A DNA stretch of 38,796 bases from Geobacteraceae bacterium. GTDB lineage: Bacteria > Desulfobacterota > Desulfuromonadia > Geobacterales > Geobacteraceae. The notes under the pieces were generated by a model that saw only the letters and a program-made list of their open reading frames with translations, ran no database searches and had not been told where the DNA came from. Positions 24,876-33,513 of the stretch are shown here, in pieces. The translations under genes were made by a program, and so were the position numbers. Position 1 is the stretch's first letter. Each line of letters begins with the position of its first letter. The DNA lies in NCBI GenBank assembly GCA_025356035.1, contig JANXYN010000031.1, forward strand, positions 1 to 38,796. The letters are read 5' to 3'.

Positions 24876-27800
24876 ATGTCAAAATTCTTTATTAATCGCC
24901 CTATTGTGGCCATGGTGATCTCGATCTTCATGGTCATCCTTGGCGCTGTGGCCATGTCGGGACTTCCCATCGCCCAGTTTCCCAACATTGTCCCGCCGGC
25001 GATTCAGGTGAACGCTGTTTACACCGGCGCCGACGCCATTACCGTGGAGCAGTCGGTGGCTACCCCGATCGAGCAGCAGATGTCCGGCGTCGATAATCTG
25101 GATTACATGTACTCCGTCAACGCCAACGACGGTTCGATGACCCTCTACAACTACTTCGAACTGGGGACCGACGCCAATACCGACCAGATACTTTCCCAGA
25201 TGCGCCAGAATCAGGCGTCATCGCAACTGCCGGCCGATGTCAACAGCTACGGGGTTACCGTGGCGAAATCGACCTCGGCGCCGATGATCATGTTCGCCCT
25301 CTACTCTCCCAACAACACCTACGACAACGTCTTCCTGGCTAACTACTCCTACATCAACATCAACGACCAGATGACCCGCATCAAGGGGATTGCCAGCGTC
25401 TCGGTCTTCGGCGCCGGCCAGTACGCCATGCGGATCTGGGTCCGACCGGACCAGCTCGCCAAGCTCAACATCACCATCCCGGAGATCATGAACGCGGTCA
25501 AAGCCCAGAATACCGTCAACCCGGCGGGACAGGTCGGGAGCCAGCCGGTGCCGAAAGGGCAGGAGTTCACCTACACGGTTCGCGCCCAGGGGCGTCTCCA
25601 GACCGAGGCAGAGTTCGGCAAAATCGTGCTTCGCGCCAATCCGGATGGTTCCATCGTCCGGGTGAAGGACGTGGCCCGCATCGAGCTGGGCGCCCAGAAC
25701 TACAAACTGGAAGGACGCCTGAACGGCAAGCCGTGCGCGCTCGTGGCCCTCTACCAGATGCCGGGATCAAACGCCCTGGAAGCGGCCAACGGCACCAAGA
25801 AGCTGATGGAGGAGTTAAAGAAGAGCTTCCCGCCGGATCTGGACTACACGGTGGCGCTGGACACCACCCTGGCGGTCACCGAAGGGATCAACGAAATTAA
25901 GCACACCTTCTTCGAAGCCCTGATACTGGTAATCCTGGTGGTCTTCATCTTCCTCCAGGGGTGGCGGGCAACCCTGATCCCGCTCCTGGCGGTGCCGGTG
26001 TCGCTGGTGGGAACCTTCGCTCTCTTCCCGCTGCTCGGCTTTTCCATCAACACCCTCTCCCTTTTCGGGATGGTCCTTGCCATCGGCCTGGTCGTGGATG
26101 ACGCCATTGTCGTGGTGGAGGCAGTAGAGCACCATATCGAACATGGCATGTCGCCCAAGGATGCGGCCTTCAAGGCGATGGAGGAGGTCTCCGGCCCGGT
26201 CATCGCCATCGCCATCATCCTGACGGCAGTCTTCGTCCCGACCGCTTTCATCCCCGGCATTACCGGCCAGCTCTACCAGCAGTTCGCCGTGACCATCGCC
26301 GTCTCGGTCATCATTTCGGCCTTCAACGCCCTCACCCTTTCTCCGGCGCTCTGCGCACTGATGCTGAAGCCGAAGAAGAAGGGGACCGGCCCGCTCCAGA
26401 AGTTCTACGACTGGTTTAACCGGGTCTTCGGCCGGGCCACCGACGGCTACGTGTCAATCTGCGGCACCGCCATCAGGAAAAGCAAGACCAGTCTGCTCCT
26501 GCTGCTTGGGGTGGCAGTCCTTGCAGGGGTAGCGGGCAAGAGCATTCCAACCGGCTTCCTCCCCGACGAGGACCAGGGGTTCATCTTCGCCAATATCCAG
26601 CTCCCCAACGCAGCTTCGCTGCAGCGGACCGGCGAAGTGGCCCGTCAGGCCGAAGAGATCATCCTGAAAACCCCTGGCGTCAAATACTGCTCGACGCTGG
26701 TCGGTTTCAGCATGCTGAGCCAGGTCTATAACACCTACAGCGCCTTCTTCTTCATCTCACTGAAAGATTGGAAAGAGCGGAAGAATCCGGAAGAGCAGTA
26801 TGAGGCGATCAAGGCGTCCCTTACGAAAAAGATGGGCGGCATCCCCGGAGGAGTCGGCTTTCCGTTCCCGCCGCCGGCCATCATGGGGATCGGCACCTCG
26901 GGCGGGGCCACGTTCATGCTGCAGGACAAGGCCGGCAAGGACGTCGCTTTCCTCGCCGAAAACACGCAGAAATTCATCGAAGCGGCCAGGAAAAGGCCTG
27001 AGTTGGCCCGGGTCACCACTACATTCCTCCCCAACGTGCCGCAGCTGTTCGTGAATGTGGACCGGGATAAGGTGCTGAAGCAGGGGGTCAACATTGACGA
27101 CGTCTATAAGGTCCTGCAGAGCTTCATGGGGAGCGGTTTCATCAACTACTTCAACCGCTTCGGACGCCAGTGGCAGACGTACATCCAGGCTGAAGGTGAC
27201 TACCGGACCAACATCGACAACATCGGCCAGTTCTACGTGCGCAACAGGGAAGGGAAATCAGTCCCCCTCTCGGCGCTGACCTCGATTCGCAACATCTCCG
27301 GACCGGAATTCACCATGCGCTTCAACCTCTTCCGCTCCGCCCAGATCAACGCCACCGCGGCCCCCGGCTTCAGTTCGGCCCAGGCCATGAAGGCGCTGGA
27401 AGAGACCTTTGCCCAGACCATGCCGCGGGAGATGGGGTACGACTACAGCGGCATGTCGTTCCAGGAGAAGAAGGCCCAGAAGGGGGTTTCGCCGGCGGTG
27501 ATCTTCGCCTTCTCGTTCCTTTGCGTCTTCCTGATCCTGGCGGCCCAGTACGAGAGCTGGTCGCTGCCGTTCTCGGTCCTTCTGGGAACGCCGGTGGCCG
27601 TGGCCGGAGCCTTCGCCGGCCTGCTCTTCGGATCATTCGAGAACAACATCTACGCCCAGATCGGTCTGGTCATGCTTATCGGTCTGGCGGCCAAGAACGC
27701 CATCCTGATCGTCGAATTCGCCAAGATGGAGTATGAGAAGGGGAAACCCCTCGTGGAAGCTACCCTGGAGGGTGCCAAGCTGCGGTTGCGGCCGATCCTG

Positions 27801-28055
27801 ATGACCTCCTTCGCCTTCATTCTCGGCTGCGTGCCGCTGGCCATCGCCAGCGGGGCCGGTGCCATCTCCCGCCAGGTCATGGGGTACACCGTTATCTTCG
27901 GGATGCTGGCCGCCTCTTTCATTGCCATCTTCCTGATTCCGGTGACCTATTTTGTGGTGGAGAAGATCACCCACAAGGGCGACACCGGGGCCCAGCCTCA
28001 CGGAGGGGAGACTCCCGGTGGAGGCGGCGGAACAGGAGGTGATCACCATGCGTAG
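24876..28055 (+). CDS. RND efflux pump, HAE1 family (AcrB/MexB-like)
   Basis: This 1059-residue, 12-helix proton-driven exporter has the family N-terminus MSKFFINRPIVAMVISIFM. The proton-relay Asp pair sits in GLVVDDAIVVVEAVEHH of helix 4, and the conserved Lys is in GLAAKNAILIVEFAKMEYE of helix 10. Both periplasmic loops are full size, in the range of HAE1 drug pumps rather than CusA-type metal pumps: the Met triad of metal pumps is not evident. The C-terminus carries a Gly/His-rich tail. The last 8 bp overlap the outer-membrane factor start. Substrates are probably hydrophobic or amphiphilic compounds. Confidence 0.92.
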   Translation: MSKFFINRPIVAMVISIFMVILGAVAMSGLPIAQFPNIVPPAIQVNAVYTGADAITVEQSVATPIEQQMSGVDNLDYMYSVNANDGSMTLYNYFELGTDANTDQILSQMRQNQASSQLPADVNSYGVTVAKSTSAPMIMFALYSPNNTYDNVFLANYSYININDQMTRIKGIASVSVFGAGQYAMRIWVRPDQLAKLNITIPEIMNAVKAQNTVNPAGQVGSQPVPKGQEFTYTVRAQGRLQTEAEFGKIVLRANPDGSIVRVKDVARIELGAQNYKLEGRLNGKPCALVALYQMPGSNALEAANGTKKLMEELKKSFPPDLDYTVALDTTLAVTEGINEIKHTFFEALILVILVVFIFLQGWRATLIPLLAVPVSLVGTFALFPLLGFSINTLSLFGMVLAIGLVVDDAIVVVEAVEHHIEHGMSPKDAAFKAMEEVSGPVIAIAIILTAVFVPTAFIPGITGQLYQQFAVTIAVSVIISAFNALTLSPALCALMLKPKKKGTGPLQKFYDWFNRVFGRATDGYVSICGTAIRKSKTSLLLLLGVAVLAGVAGKSIPTGFLPDEDQGFIFANIQLPNAASLQRTGEVARQAEEIILKTPGVKYCSTLVGFSMLSQVYNTYSAFFFISLKDWKERKNPEEQYEAIKASLTKKMGGIPGGVGFPFPPPAIMGIGTSGGATFMLQDKAGKDVAFLAENTQKFIEAARKRPELARVTTTFLPNVPQLFVNVDRDKVLKQGVNIDDVYKVLQSFMGSGFINYFNRFGRQWQTYIQAEGDYRTNIDNIGQFYVRNREGKSVPLSALTSIRNISGPEFTMRFNLFRSAQINATAAPGFSSAQAMKALEETFAQTMPREMGYDYSGMSFQEKKAQKGVSPAVIFAFSFLCVFLILAAQYESWSLPFSVLLGTPVAVAGAFAGLLFGSFENNIYAQIGLVMLIGLAAKNAILIVEFAKMEYEKGKPLVEATLEGAKLRLRPILMTSFAFILGCVPLAIASGAGAISRQVMGYTVIFGMLAASFIAIFLIPVTYFVVEKITHKGDTGAQPHGGETPGGGGGTGGDHHA

Positions 28056-29796
28056 ACGATTCATTCTTTTCATTTCTCCCATCCTTGCTCTCTGCCTTGG
28101 GGGGTGCATGGTCGGTCCCGATTATGTTCGTCCCACGGTAGAGACACCACAAAACTGGCGCATTGAGGAGAAAGAGGCCAAGGATCTGAGCAACAGTTCC
28201 TGGTGGGAGCAGCTGAACGATCCGGTGCTGAACGATCTGGTCGCCACGGCGCTCAAGGAAAACAAGGATCTGCTCATTGCCGCGGCGCGAATTGAGGAGT
28301 TCGCCGGACGCTACGGCTTTGTGCGTTCCGGTCTCTTCCCCCAGGTCGGGGCAGGAGCCAGCTATGACCGCCAGCGGGTCAGCGAATCAGGGGAAAACGT
28401 GCTTCCGAGCGGTTTTAACCCCACCTATGACACGTTCCAGACGACCCTCAACGCCAGCTGGGAGCTGGATATCTGGGGGAGAGTCCGCCGTAGTACCGAA
28501 GCTGCCCGTGCCGAACTGCTGGCTAGCGAAGAGGGGCGGCGGGCCGTCATCCTCTCCCTGGTCAGCTCCGTGGCTGCTTCCTATGTCAATCTGCTCGATC
28601 TGGACCGTCAGTTGGAAATAACCAGAAACACGGCAAAGGTTCGCGAGAATTCCTACATAATCTTCAAAGACCGTTTCGAAGGCGGCATCATCTCCGAGAT
28701 GGAGCTGATGCAGGTGAAATCGCAGTATGAAGAAGCATTGGCGGCCATCCCGCAGCTTGAAAAAGCCGTGAGCCAGCAAGAGAACGGTATCTGCGTGCTC
28801 CTCGGGCGCAATCCGGGACCGATTACCCGGGGGAAAACCATCGACCAGCTGATGCTGCCGAACGTACCTGCCGGACTCCCCTCCGACCTTCTTACGCGTC
28901 GACCGGATATCCGCCAGGCCGAACAGAATCTGATTGCCGCCAATGCCGTGATCGGGGTTGCTAAAGCCGCCTACTTCCCGGCAATTTCCCTCACTGGTTT
29001 CTTCGGTTACGCCAGCAGCGACCTCTCGGATCTCTTTAAAGGACCTTCTGAGGTGTGGCAGTTCAGTGCGCCGGTGACAATGCCAATCTTCACCGCCGGC
29101 GCGATCGCCGGACAGGTCAAGGCCGCCGAAGCAATCCAGCAGCAGGCGCTGCTCGGTTACCAGGCGATCATTCAGACAGCCTTCCGCGAGGTTGACGATT
29201 CACTCGTTGACCAGAAGCGCACCCGAGAGCAGCTGGCCATCCAGCAGATACAGGTTGAGACGCTGCAGAGATACTATTCACTGGCCCAGTTGCGCTATGA
29301 CGAAGGCTACACCAGCTACATCGAGGTGCTTGACGCGGAACGGTCGCTGTTCAATGTGGAGCTGGCCTACACCCAGAACAAGGGAGTGCTGTTTCTTTCC
29401 CTGTTCAGCCTGTATAAGGCCATGGGCGGCGGATGGGTGACTGAGGCGGGGAAGCTGGCCGACATGTCAGCGGCGCCCATGGAGGAGTTTCCCTGCATGA
29501 TGGAGATCGAGCAGTTCTGCAAGGATGTCCTTCCCGGCGAAGGCCGGCTACTTCAATGTCTCGCCGGACATGAAAAGAACCTTTCGCCCGTCTGCCGGAG
29601 CAAGCTTGACAAGGTAAAGGCCCGCCTGGAAGAGGCCAAACGGACCTGCGCCCCGGAGCTGGAGAAATTCTGTGCCGGGGTTGCGCCTGGCCAGGGTCAT
29701 TTGCTGAACTGCCTGAAGGGCAAACTGGACGAGCTCTCACCGGCATGCCGGGAACAGGTTGTCATGATCGGGGCGAAAATCGCCCCAAAACAATAA
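28048..29796 (+). CDS. RND outer-membrane factor with a C-terminal pair of Cys-rich (GLG1-like) repeats
   Basis: The start ATG 28048 lies behind AGGAGGT inside the pump 3' end; the product has 582 residues. Residues 1-465 are a standard NodT/OprM lipoprotein duct: lipobox LGGC, GPDYVRP, LLTRRPDIRQAEQNL, and LYKAMGGGW at the usual end. About 115 residues follow that the family normally lacks. They hold two copies of a four-Cys module with identical spacing, C483-x7-C491-x12-C504-x11-C516 and C534-x7-C542-x12-C555-x11-C567, 51 residues apart. The pattern resembles the Cys-rich repeat of GLG1 (Cys_rich_FGFR). In an outer-membrane factor this end faces the periplasm, where disulfides could form. 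It could be a natural fusion with a separate periplasmic Cys-rich protein. Confidence 0.85.
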   Translation: MRRRFILFISPILALCLGGCMVGPDYVRPTVETPQNWRIEEKEAKDLSNSSWWEQLNDPVLNDLVATALKENKDLLIAAARIEEFAGRYGFVRSGLFPQVGAGASYDRQRVSESGENVLPSGFNPTYDTFQTTLNASWELDIWGRVRRSTEAARAELLASEEGRRAVILSLVSSVAASYVNLLDLDRQLEITRNTAKVRENSYIIFKDRFEGGIISEMELMQVKSQYEEALAAIPQLEKAVSQQENGICVLLGRNPGPITRGKTIDQLMLPNVPAGLPSDLLTRRPDIRQAEQNLIAANAVIGVAKAAYFPAISLTGFFGYASSDLSDLFKGPSEVWQFSAPVTMPIFTAGAIAGQVKAAEAIQQQALLGYQAIIQTAFREVDDSLVDQKRTREQLAIQQIQVETLQRYYSLAQLRYDEGYTSYIEVLDAERSLFNVELAYTQNKGVLFLSLFSLYKAMGGGWVTEAGKLADMSAAPMEEFPCMMEIEQFCKDVLPGEGRLLQCLAGHEKNLSPVCRSKLDKVKARLEEAKRTCAPELEKFCAGVAPGQGHLLNCLKGKLDELSPACREQVVMIGAKIAPKQ

Positions 29797-29806
29797 GGGG
29801 AAGAGG

Positions 29807-30145
29807 ATGAAGCCGACTGCCGTGAAAATGCTTCTTCTGGGGCTGCTCCTTCTCGGTGTATCCCTGGCCGCAGCCCAGGACCAACTCCCCCAGCTTCCCA
29901 CGAAGACTCCAGACGGCATAACCGAGAGTACCCGCGACCAGAACGTCAGTGTCACCTGTTACAAGGGGAACCCCAATACTGGTGGTTCTACCCTGGGCAG
30001 CATTCAGGCCATGGCCACAATGGCAGGGTCCACCTGCAACTCCCTGTACTACGACTGCCAGGGAAGCTGTTACGGCTGCTACTCAGACTTCGACATGTCG
30101 GAGGACGTCTGCGTTGACAGTGCCGGAAGGCGGTTCCTGCGCTGA
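29807..30145 (+). CDS. Small exported six-Cys protein
   Basis: This 112-residue protein has a signal peptide (cleavage likely after AAA-Q, about residue 23). The mature part has six Cys at 51, 77, 84, 88, 91 and 102, with a tight cluster STCNSLYYDCQGSCYGCYSD. Three disulfides or a metal site are possible. No family is recognised. It starts 10 bp after the outer-membrane factor (GGGGAAGAGG before ATG 29807), so it is very probably the last gene of the efflux operon. That operon thus ends with two Cys-rich periplasmic parts in a row. Confidence 0.65.
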   Translation: MKPTAVKMLLLGLLLLGVSLAAAQDQLPQLPTKTPDGITESTRDQNVSVTCYKGNPNTGGSTLGSIQAMATMAGSTCNSLYYDCQGSCYGCYSDFDMSEDVCVDSAGRRFLR

Positions 30146-30293
30146 TACTACCGCTCGCATTGTGCACGGTGCGTGACATTACTATGCATGGAAGGGGGAG
30201 GGCTCACGTTAGATTTGTCGTTGCCCCTGCGATGGACGACAGTTGCCGGTAAGGTTATACAGTCTCTACGTCTTAGACCATAGGAATTCATGC

Positions 30294-30989
30294 ATGAACA
30301 CCTCTCGCTCCGGCATCTTCATGCGGTTCAAGGAGTTTTGGCTGGGAGACGAAAGTCTTACGGCGTTCCTCTTGCTCCTTTTCATTGCCATTTTCCTCGG
30401 CCCCTTCGTCGATTCCCTCCAGGTTCGCCTGCTGACAAGCCTGCTTTTCTCCTTGGTTATGATCGCCGGCGTGGTGAGCATGTCGCAGCATGCGGCAATA
30501 CGTTTCGCCGCCGGCATGGTTGCCTGCATAGCCATCACGCTCCGCTGGCTGAAGCATGTAATGCCGACACCCACGATTATGAAGCTGGGGACCATAGCGG
30601 TTCTCATATTCATGATCATTCTGACCGGTGTGACTCTGGCTAAGGTGTTCAGCAAGGGACGGGTCACCAGCCACAAAATCATGGGAGCTATCGCCGTCTA
30701 TCTGCTGTTCGGCTTGACCTGGTCGCTCCTCTACGGTCTCCTGGACCAACTGCTCCCCAATGCCTTCAGCCTCCCCCCCATTGGCGACAACTTCATCCCC
30801 GAACGGCAGGAGACACTCACCTACTTTAGCTTTGTCACCCTGACAACCATGGGCTACGGCGACATCATCCCGACTCATGCAATAACGCGTATGTTTGTGG
30901 TCGTGGAGGGGCTGTGTGGGCAACTCTACCCGGCCACACTCCTGGCAAGGCTCGTGTCGCTGGAATTGATGAGCCAAGGGGATACTTAG
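30294..30989 (+). CDS. Potassium channel-like membrane protein
   Basis: This 231-residue inner-membrane protein has several helices: about 22-40, 45-62, 66-85, 95-118, 130-150, then a pore loop and a last helix 195-220. The selectivity filter is TTMGYGDI, with GYG at 187-189, and is typical of K+ channels. There is no RCK domain. Four or five helices before the pore make it longer than KcsA-type two-helix channels. I choose ATG 30294 because AGGAA lies 7 nt upstream; the frame extends to TTG 30243. The last gene before ppk, it may help balance the charge of polyphosphate, but this is only inference from proximity. Confidence 0.8.
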   Translation: MNTSRSGIFMRFKEFWLGDESLTAFLLLLFIAIFLGPFVDSLQVRLLTSLLFSLVMIAGVVSMSQHAAIRFAAGMVACIAITLRWLKHVMPTPTIMKLGTIAVLIFMIILTGVTLAKVFSKGRVTSHKIMGAIAVYLLFGLTWSLLYGLLDQLLPNAFSLPPIGDNFIPERQETLTYFSFVTLTTMGYGDIIPTHAITRMFVVVEGLCGQLYPATLLARLVSLELMSQGDT

Positions 30990-31065
30990 CGTCGGAAAGC
31001 AGGCCAGGCATTTTCTGCAGAAACACTCTGCAGGAACACCAATAACCATGTGACGGTACTCAACC

Positions 31066-33474
31066 ATGATAAAGGACCGCAGCAACTCATCGGAATTCGT
31101 GCACAAAACGGGCAGCCTTCCTGAGCATACGGTGGCCGTACAGGGGGACCGGAGCGACAAAAACGCAAGGCAGCCAGCACCTGAACCGGAGAATGAGCCG
31201 ACACCTGAGGCTGCTTCACACTGTCAGCATAAGGCCAGACGCGGGAGAAGCCTTTATGCTGTCCCTCTGGCCAAACCGGCAGTGGCCGCAGCAAGCGTTG
31301 AGTCCAGTCCGGCGGCAGCCAAGTCCAAAGCGGTACCGAAGAGAAAGCCTGCGCAACAGGTTGACCTGAATGACTCCGCTCTCTATCTCAACCGCGAACT
31401 GACCTGGCTGGAGTTCAACCGCCGGGTGCTGCGCGAGGCCGAGGACGAGCGGACCCCCCTTCTGGAGCGGTGCAAGTTCATCGCCATCGTCAGCGCCAAC
31501 CTTGACGAATTTTTCATGAAGCGGATTGGCGGTCTCAAACAGCAGGTGGAGGCCGGCATCCAGGCGTTGACGGTGGATGGACGCACCCCACGGCAGCAGA
31601 TTGTTGACTGTTATGCCTTGGTACGGGTGTTGGAGTCCCGCAAGGAAGAGCTGCTGCAGGAGTTGCTGCAGCTTTTGGCAAAAGCAGGAATAGTTATTAC
31701 CGCCTATAATGACCTCACCTCCCGGGAGCGGAAACAAGTCCGCGAATATTATCATCGCAACATTTTCCCCTTGATCACCCCCCAGGTGATGGACCCCGCC
31801 CACCCGTTCCCCTTCATCACCAACCTCTCCCTCAACATCCTGGTGAAACTGCACTACCGCAAAGACAAGGAAACATCACTGGCCCGGTTCAATGTGCCGG
31901 TGGGGGCGGGCATCTCCCGTTTTATCCGGGTAGGCGGTAAAGACACCTTCATACCGCTGGAAGAGTTGATCTGCCATAACCTCGATATGCTCTTCCCCGG
32001 CATGGTGATCGTCTCGTGGGAACTTTTCCGCATCACCAGAAATGCCAATACCGAGCAGGACGAGGAGCAGGCCGACGATCTGCTGGCCCTCATCGAGTCG
32101 GAACTGCGGGAGCGGAAGTTTGCCCCCATCGTTCGTCTGGAAGTGGAAAAGCGCATGACGCCGCAACACCGGGGTCACCTCGCTGCTCAGCTGCACCTGG
32201 ACGAACTTACCGATGTTTTCGAGGTAAGCGGTATGCTGGCGATGCGCGACCTCATGGAGATCGCCGCGATCGAGCAACCGGGGCTCAAAGATGCGCCGCA
32301 TCATCCGCAGGACCACCCGCTGCTGCTCACCCCCCGCAACATATTCCACATAATACGCGATGCCGGGGCGATCCTGCTGCAGCACCCTTACGAGTCATTC
32401 GCCACTTCAGTGGAGCGCTTTCTCAATGAGGCTGCGAATGACCCGAAAGTCAGGGCCATCAAGATGACCCTCTACCGTACTGCGACCGACAGCCGCTGCG
32501 TCGATTTCCTCATCAATGCCGCCGAAAACGGCAAGCAGGTCGCGGTGGTGGTGGAGCTGAAGGCCCGTTTCGATGAGGCGGCCAATATCCGCCTGGCAGA
32601 ACGGATGGAGCAGGCCGGCATCCATGTGACCTACGGTGTGATCGGCCTCAAAACCCACTGCAAGGTGATCATGGTTATCCGTCAGGATTACAACGGCCTG
32701 CGGCGCTATCTCCATATCGGCACCGGCAACTATCACCACGGGACCGCCCGGCTCTACAGCGATCTGGGCATTTTCACCTGCGACGAAAAGACCGGCGAGG
32801 ATGTGACTGAACTGTTCAACTACCTTACTACCGGCTATACCCCCAAACGGAACTACCGGAAGATCCTGCCGGCTCCCAAGCTGCTCAAGAAGGCTCTCAT
32901 CGCCAGGATAGAGCGGGAAATCGCCTTGCATCGCACCAAGGCTCCCGGGCTGATCCAGTTCAAGGTTAATGCCATGGATGACCCGGATATCGCCCGCGCC
33001 CTCTACCGGGCGTCCCGGGCCGGCGTGAAGATCGACCTCATCATACGTGACAGCTGCCTGATCCGCCCGGGGGTGCCCGGGGTTTCCGACAATATCCGGG
33101 TTATCAGCATTGTCGGCCGCTTTCTGGAACATGCTCGGATCTTTTATTTCCGCAACGGCGGCAAGGAGGAATACCTGATCGGCTCGGCCGACGCCATGCA
33201 GCGGAATCTGCAGAGCCGGGTCGAAATACTTGTGCCGGTGGAGCGCCTCAAGCTGCAGCATGAGCTGCGCCGCTTTCTCGACATCCAGTTCGCCGACAGG
33301 CGCAGTGCCTGGGACATGCAGCCCGATGGCACCTATATTCAGCGGAATCCGGTCAAAGGGGATGAAGCGAGAGGCTGCCATCAGCTTCTAATAGAACTGG
33401 CTGCCAGGCTACAGAAAAAGGCGTCACGACTGAAAAAACGCAAGCTTAAAGTGCTGTCAGCCGGCAAGGCATGA
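31066..33474 (+). CDS. ppk: Polyphosphate kinase 1 with an extended N-terminus
   Basis: This 802-residue enzyme makes inorganic polyphosphate from ATP. The conserved part begins at about residue 105 with LYLNRELTWLEFNRRVLREA and has the four PPK1 domains. The catalytic histidines are His531 (GLKTHCKVIM) and His689 (FLEHARIFYF); HIGTGNYHHGTARLYSDLG is also conserved. PPK1 proteins are usually about 690-720 residues, so about 100 N-terminal residues are extra. These are polar and Ala/Pro/Lys/Glu-rich, likely disordered. No strong ribosome binding site is visible before ATG 31066, and a start nearer the core is possible: no ATG lies between codons 2 and 105, but GTG codons do. The following genes form a polyphosphate block. 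Confidence 0.93.
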   Translation: MIKDRSNSSEFVHKTGSLPEHTVAVQGDRSDKNARQPAPEPENEPTPEAASHCQHKARRGRSLYAVPLAKPAVAAASVESSPAAAKSKAVPKRKPAQQVDLNDSALYLNRELTWLEFNRRVLREAEDERTPLLERCKFIAIVSANLDEFFMKRIGGLKQQVEAGIQALTVDGRTPRQQIVDCYALVRVLESRKEELLQELLQLLAKAGIVITAYNDLTSRERKQVREYYHRNIFPLITPQVMDPAHPFPFITNLSLNILVKLHYRKDKETSLARFNVPVGAGISRFIRVGGKDTFIPLEELICHNLDMLFPGMVIVSWELFRITRNANTEQDEEQADDLLALIESELRERKFAPIVRLEVEKRMTPQHRGHLAAQLHLDELTDVFEVSGMLAMRDLMEIAAIEQPGLKDAPHHPQDHPLLLTPRNIFHIIRDAGAILLQHPYESFATSVERFLNEAANDPKVRAIKMTLYRTATDSRCVDFLINAAENGKQVAVVVELKARFDEAANIRLAERMEQAGIHVTYGVIGLKTHCKVIMVIRQDYNGLRRYLHIGTGNYHHGTARLYSDLGIFTCDEKTGEDVTELFNYLTTGYTPKRNYRKILPAPKLLKKALIARIEREIALHRTKAPGLIQFKVNAMDDPDIARALYRASRAGVKIDLIIRDSCLIRPGVPGVSDNIRVISIVGRFLEHARIFYFRNGGKEEYLIGSADAMQRNLQSRVEILVPVERLKLQHELRRFLDIQFADRRSAWDMQPDGTYIQRNPVKGDEARGCHQLLIELAARLQKKASRLKKRKLKVLSAGKA

Positions 33475-33513
33475 ACGGTACCCGAATAGCAGCGGGAAAA
33501 GGGGATGGTCGTA

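Noticed and set aside
24876-28055. RND pump as a heavy-metal (CusA-type) exporter because of the Gly/His-rich tail and Cys-rich neighbours.
   Set aside because: The helix-4 Asp pair and overall pattern are HAE1-like, and no Met metal-relay triad is evident; the His tail alone is weak evidence.
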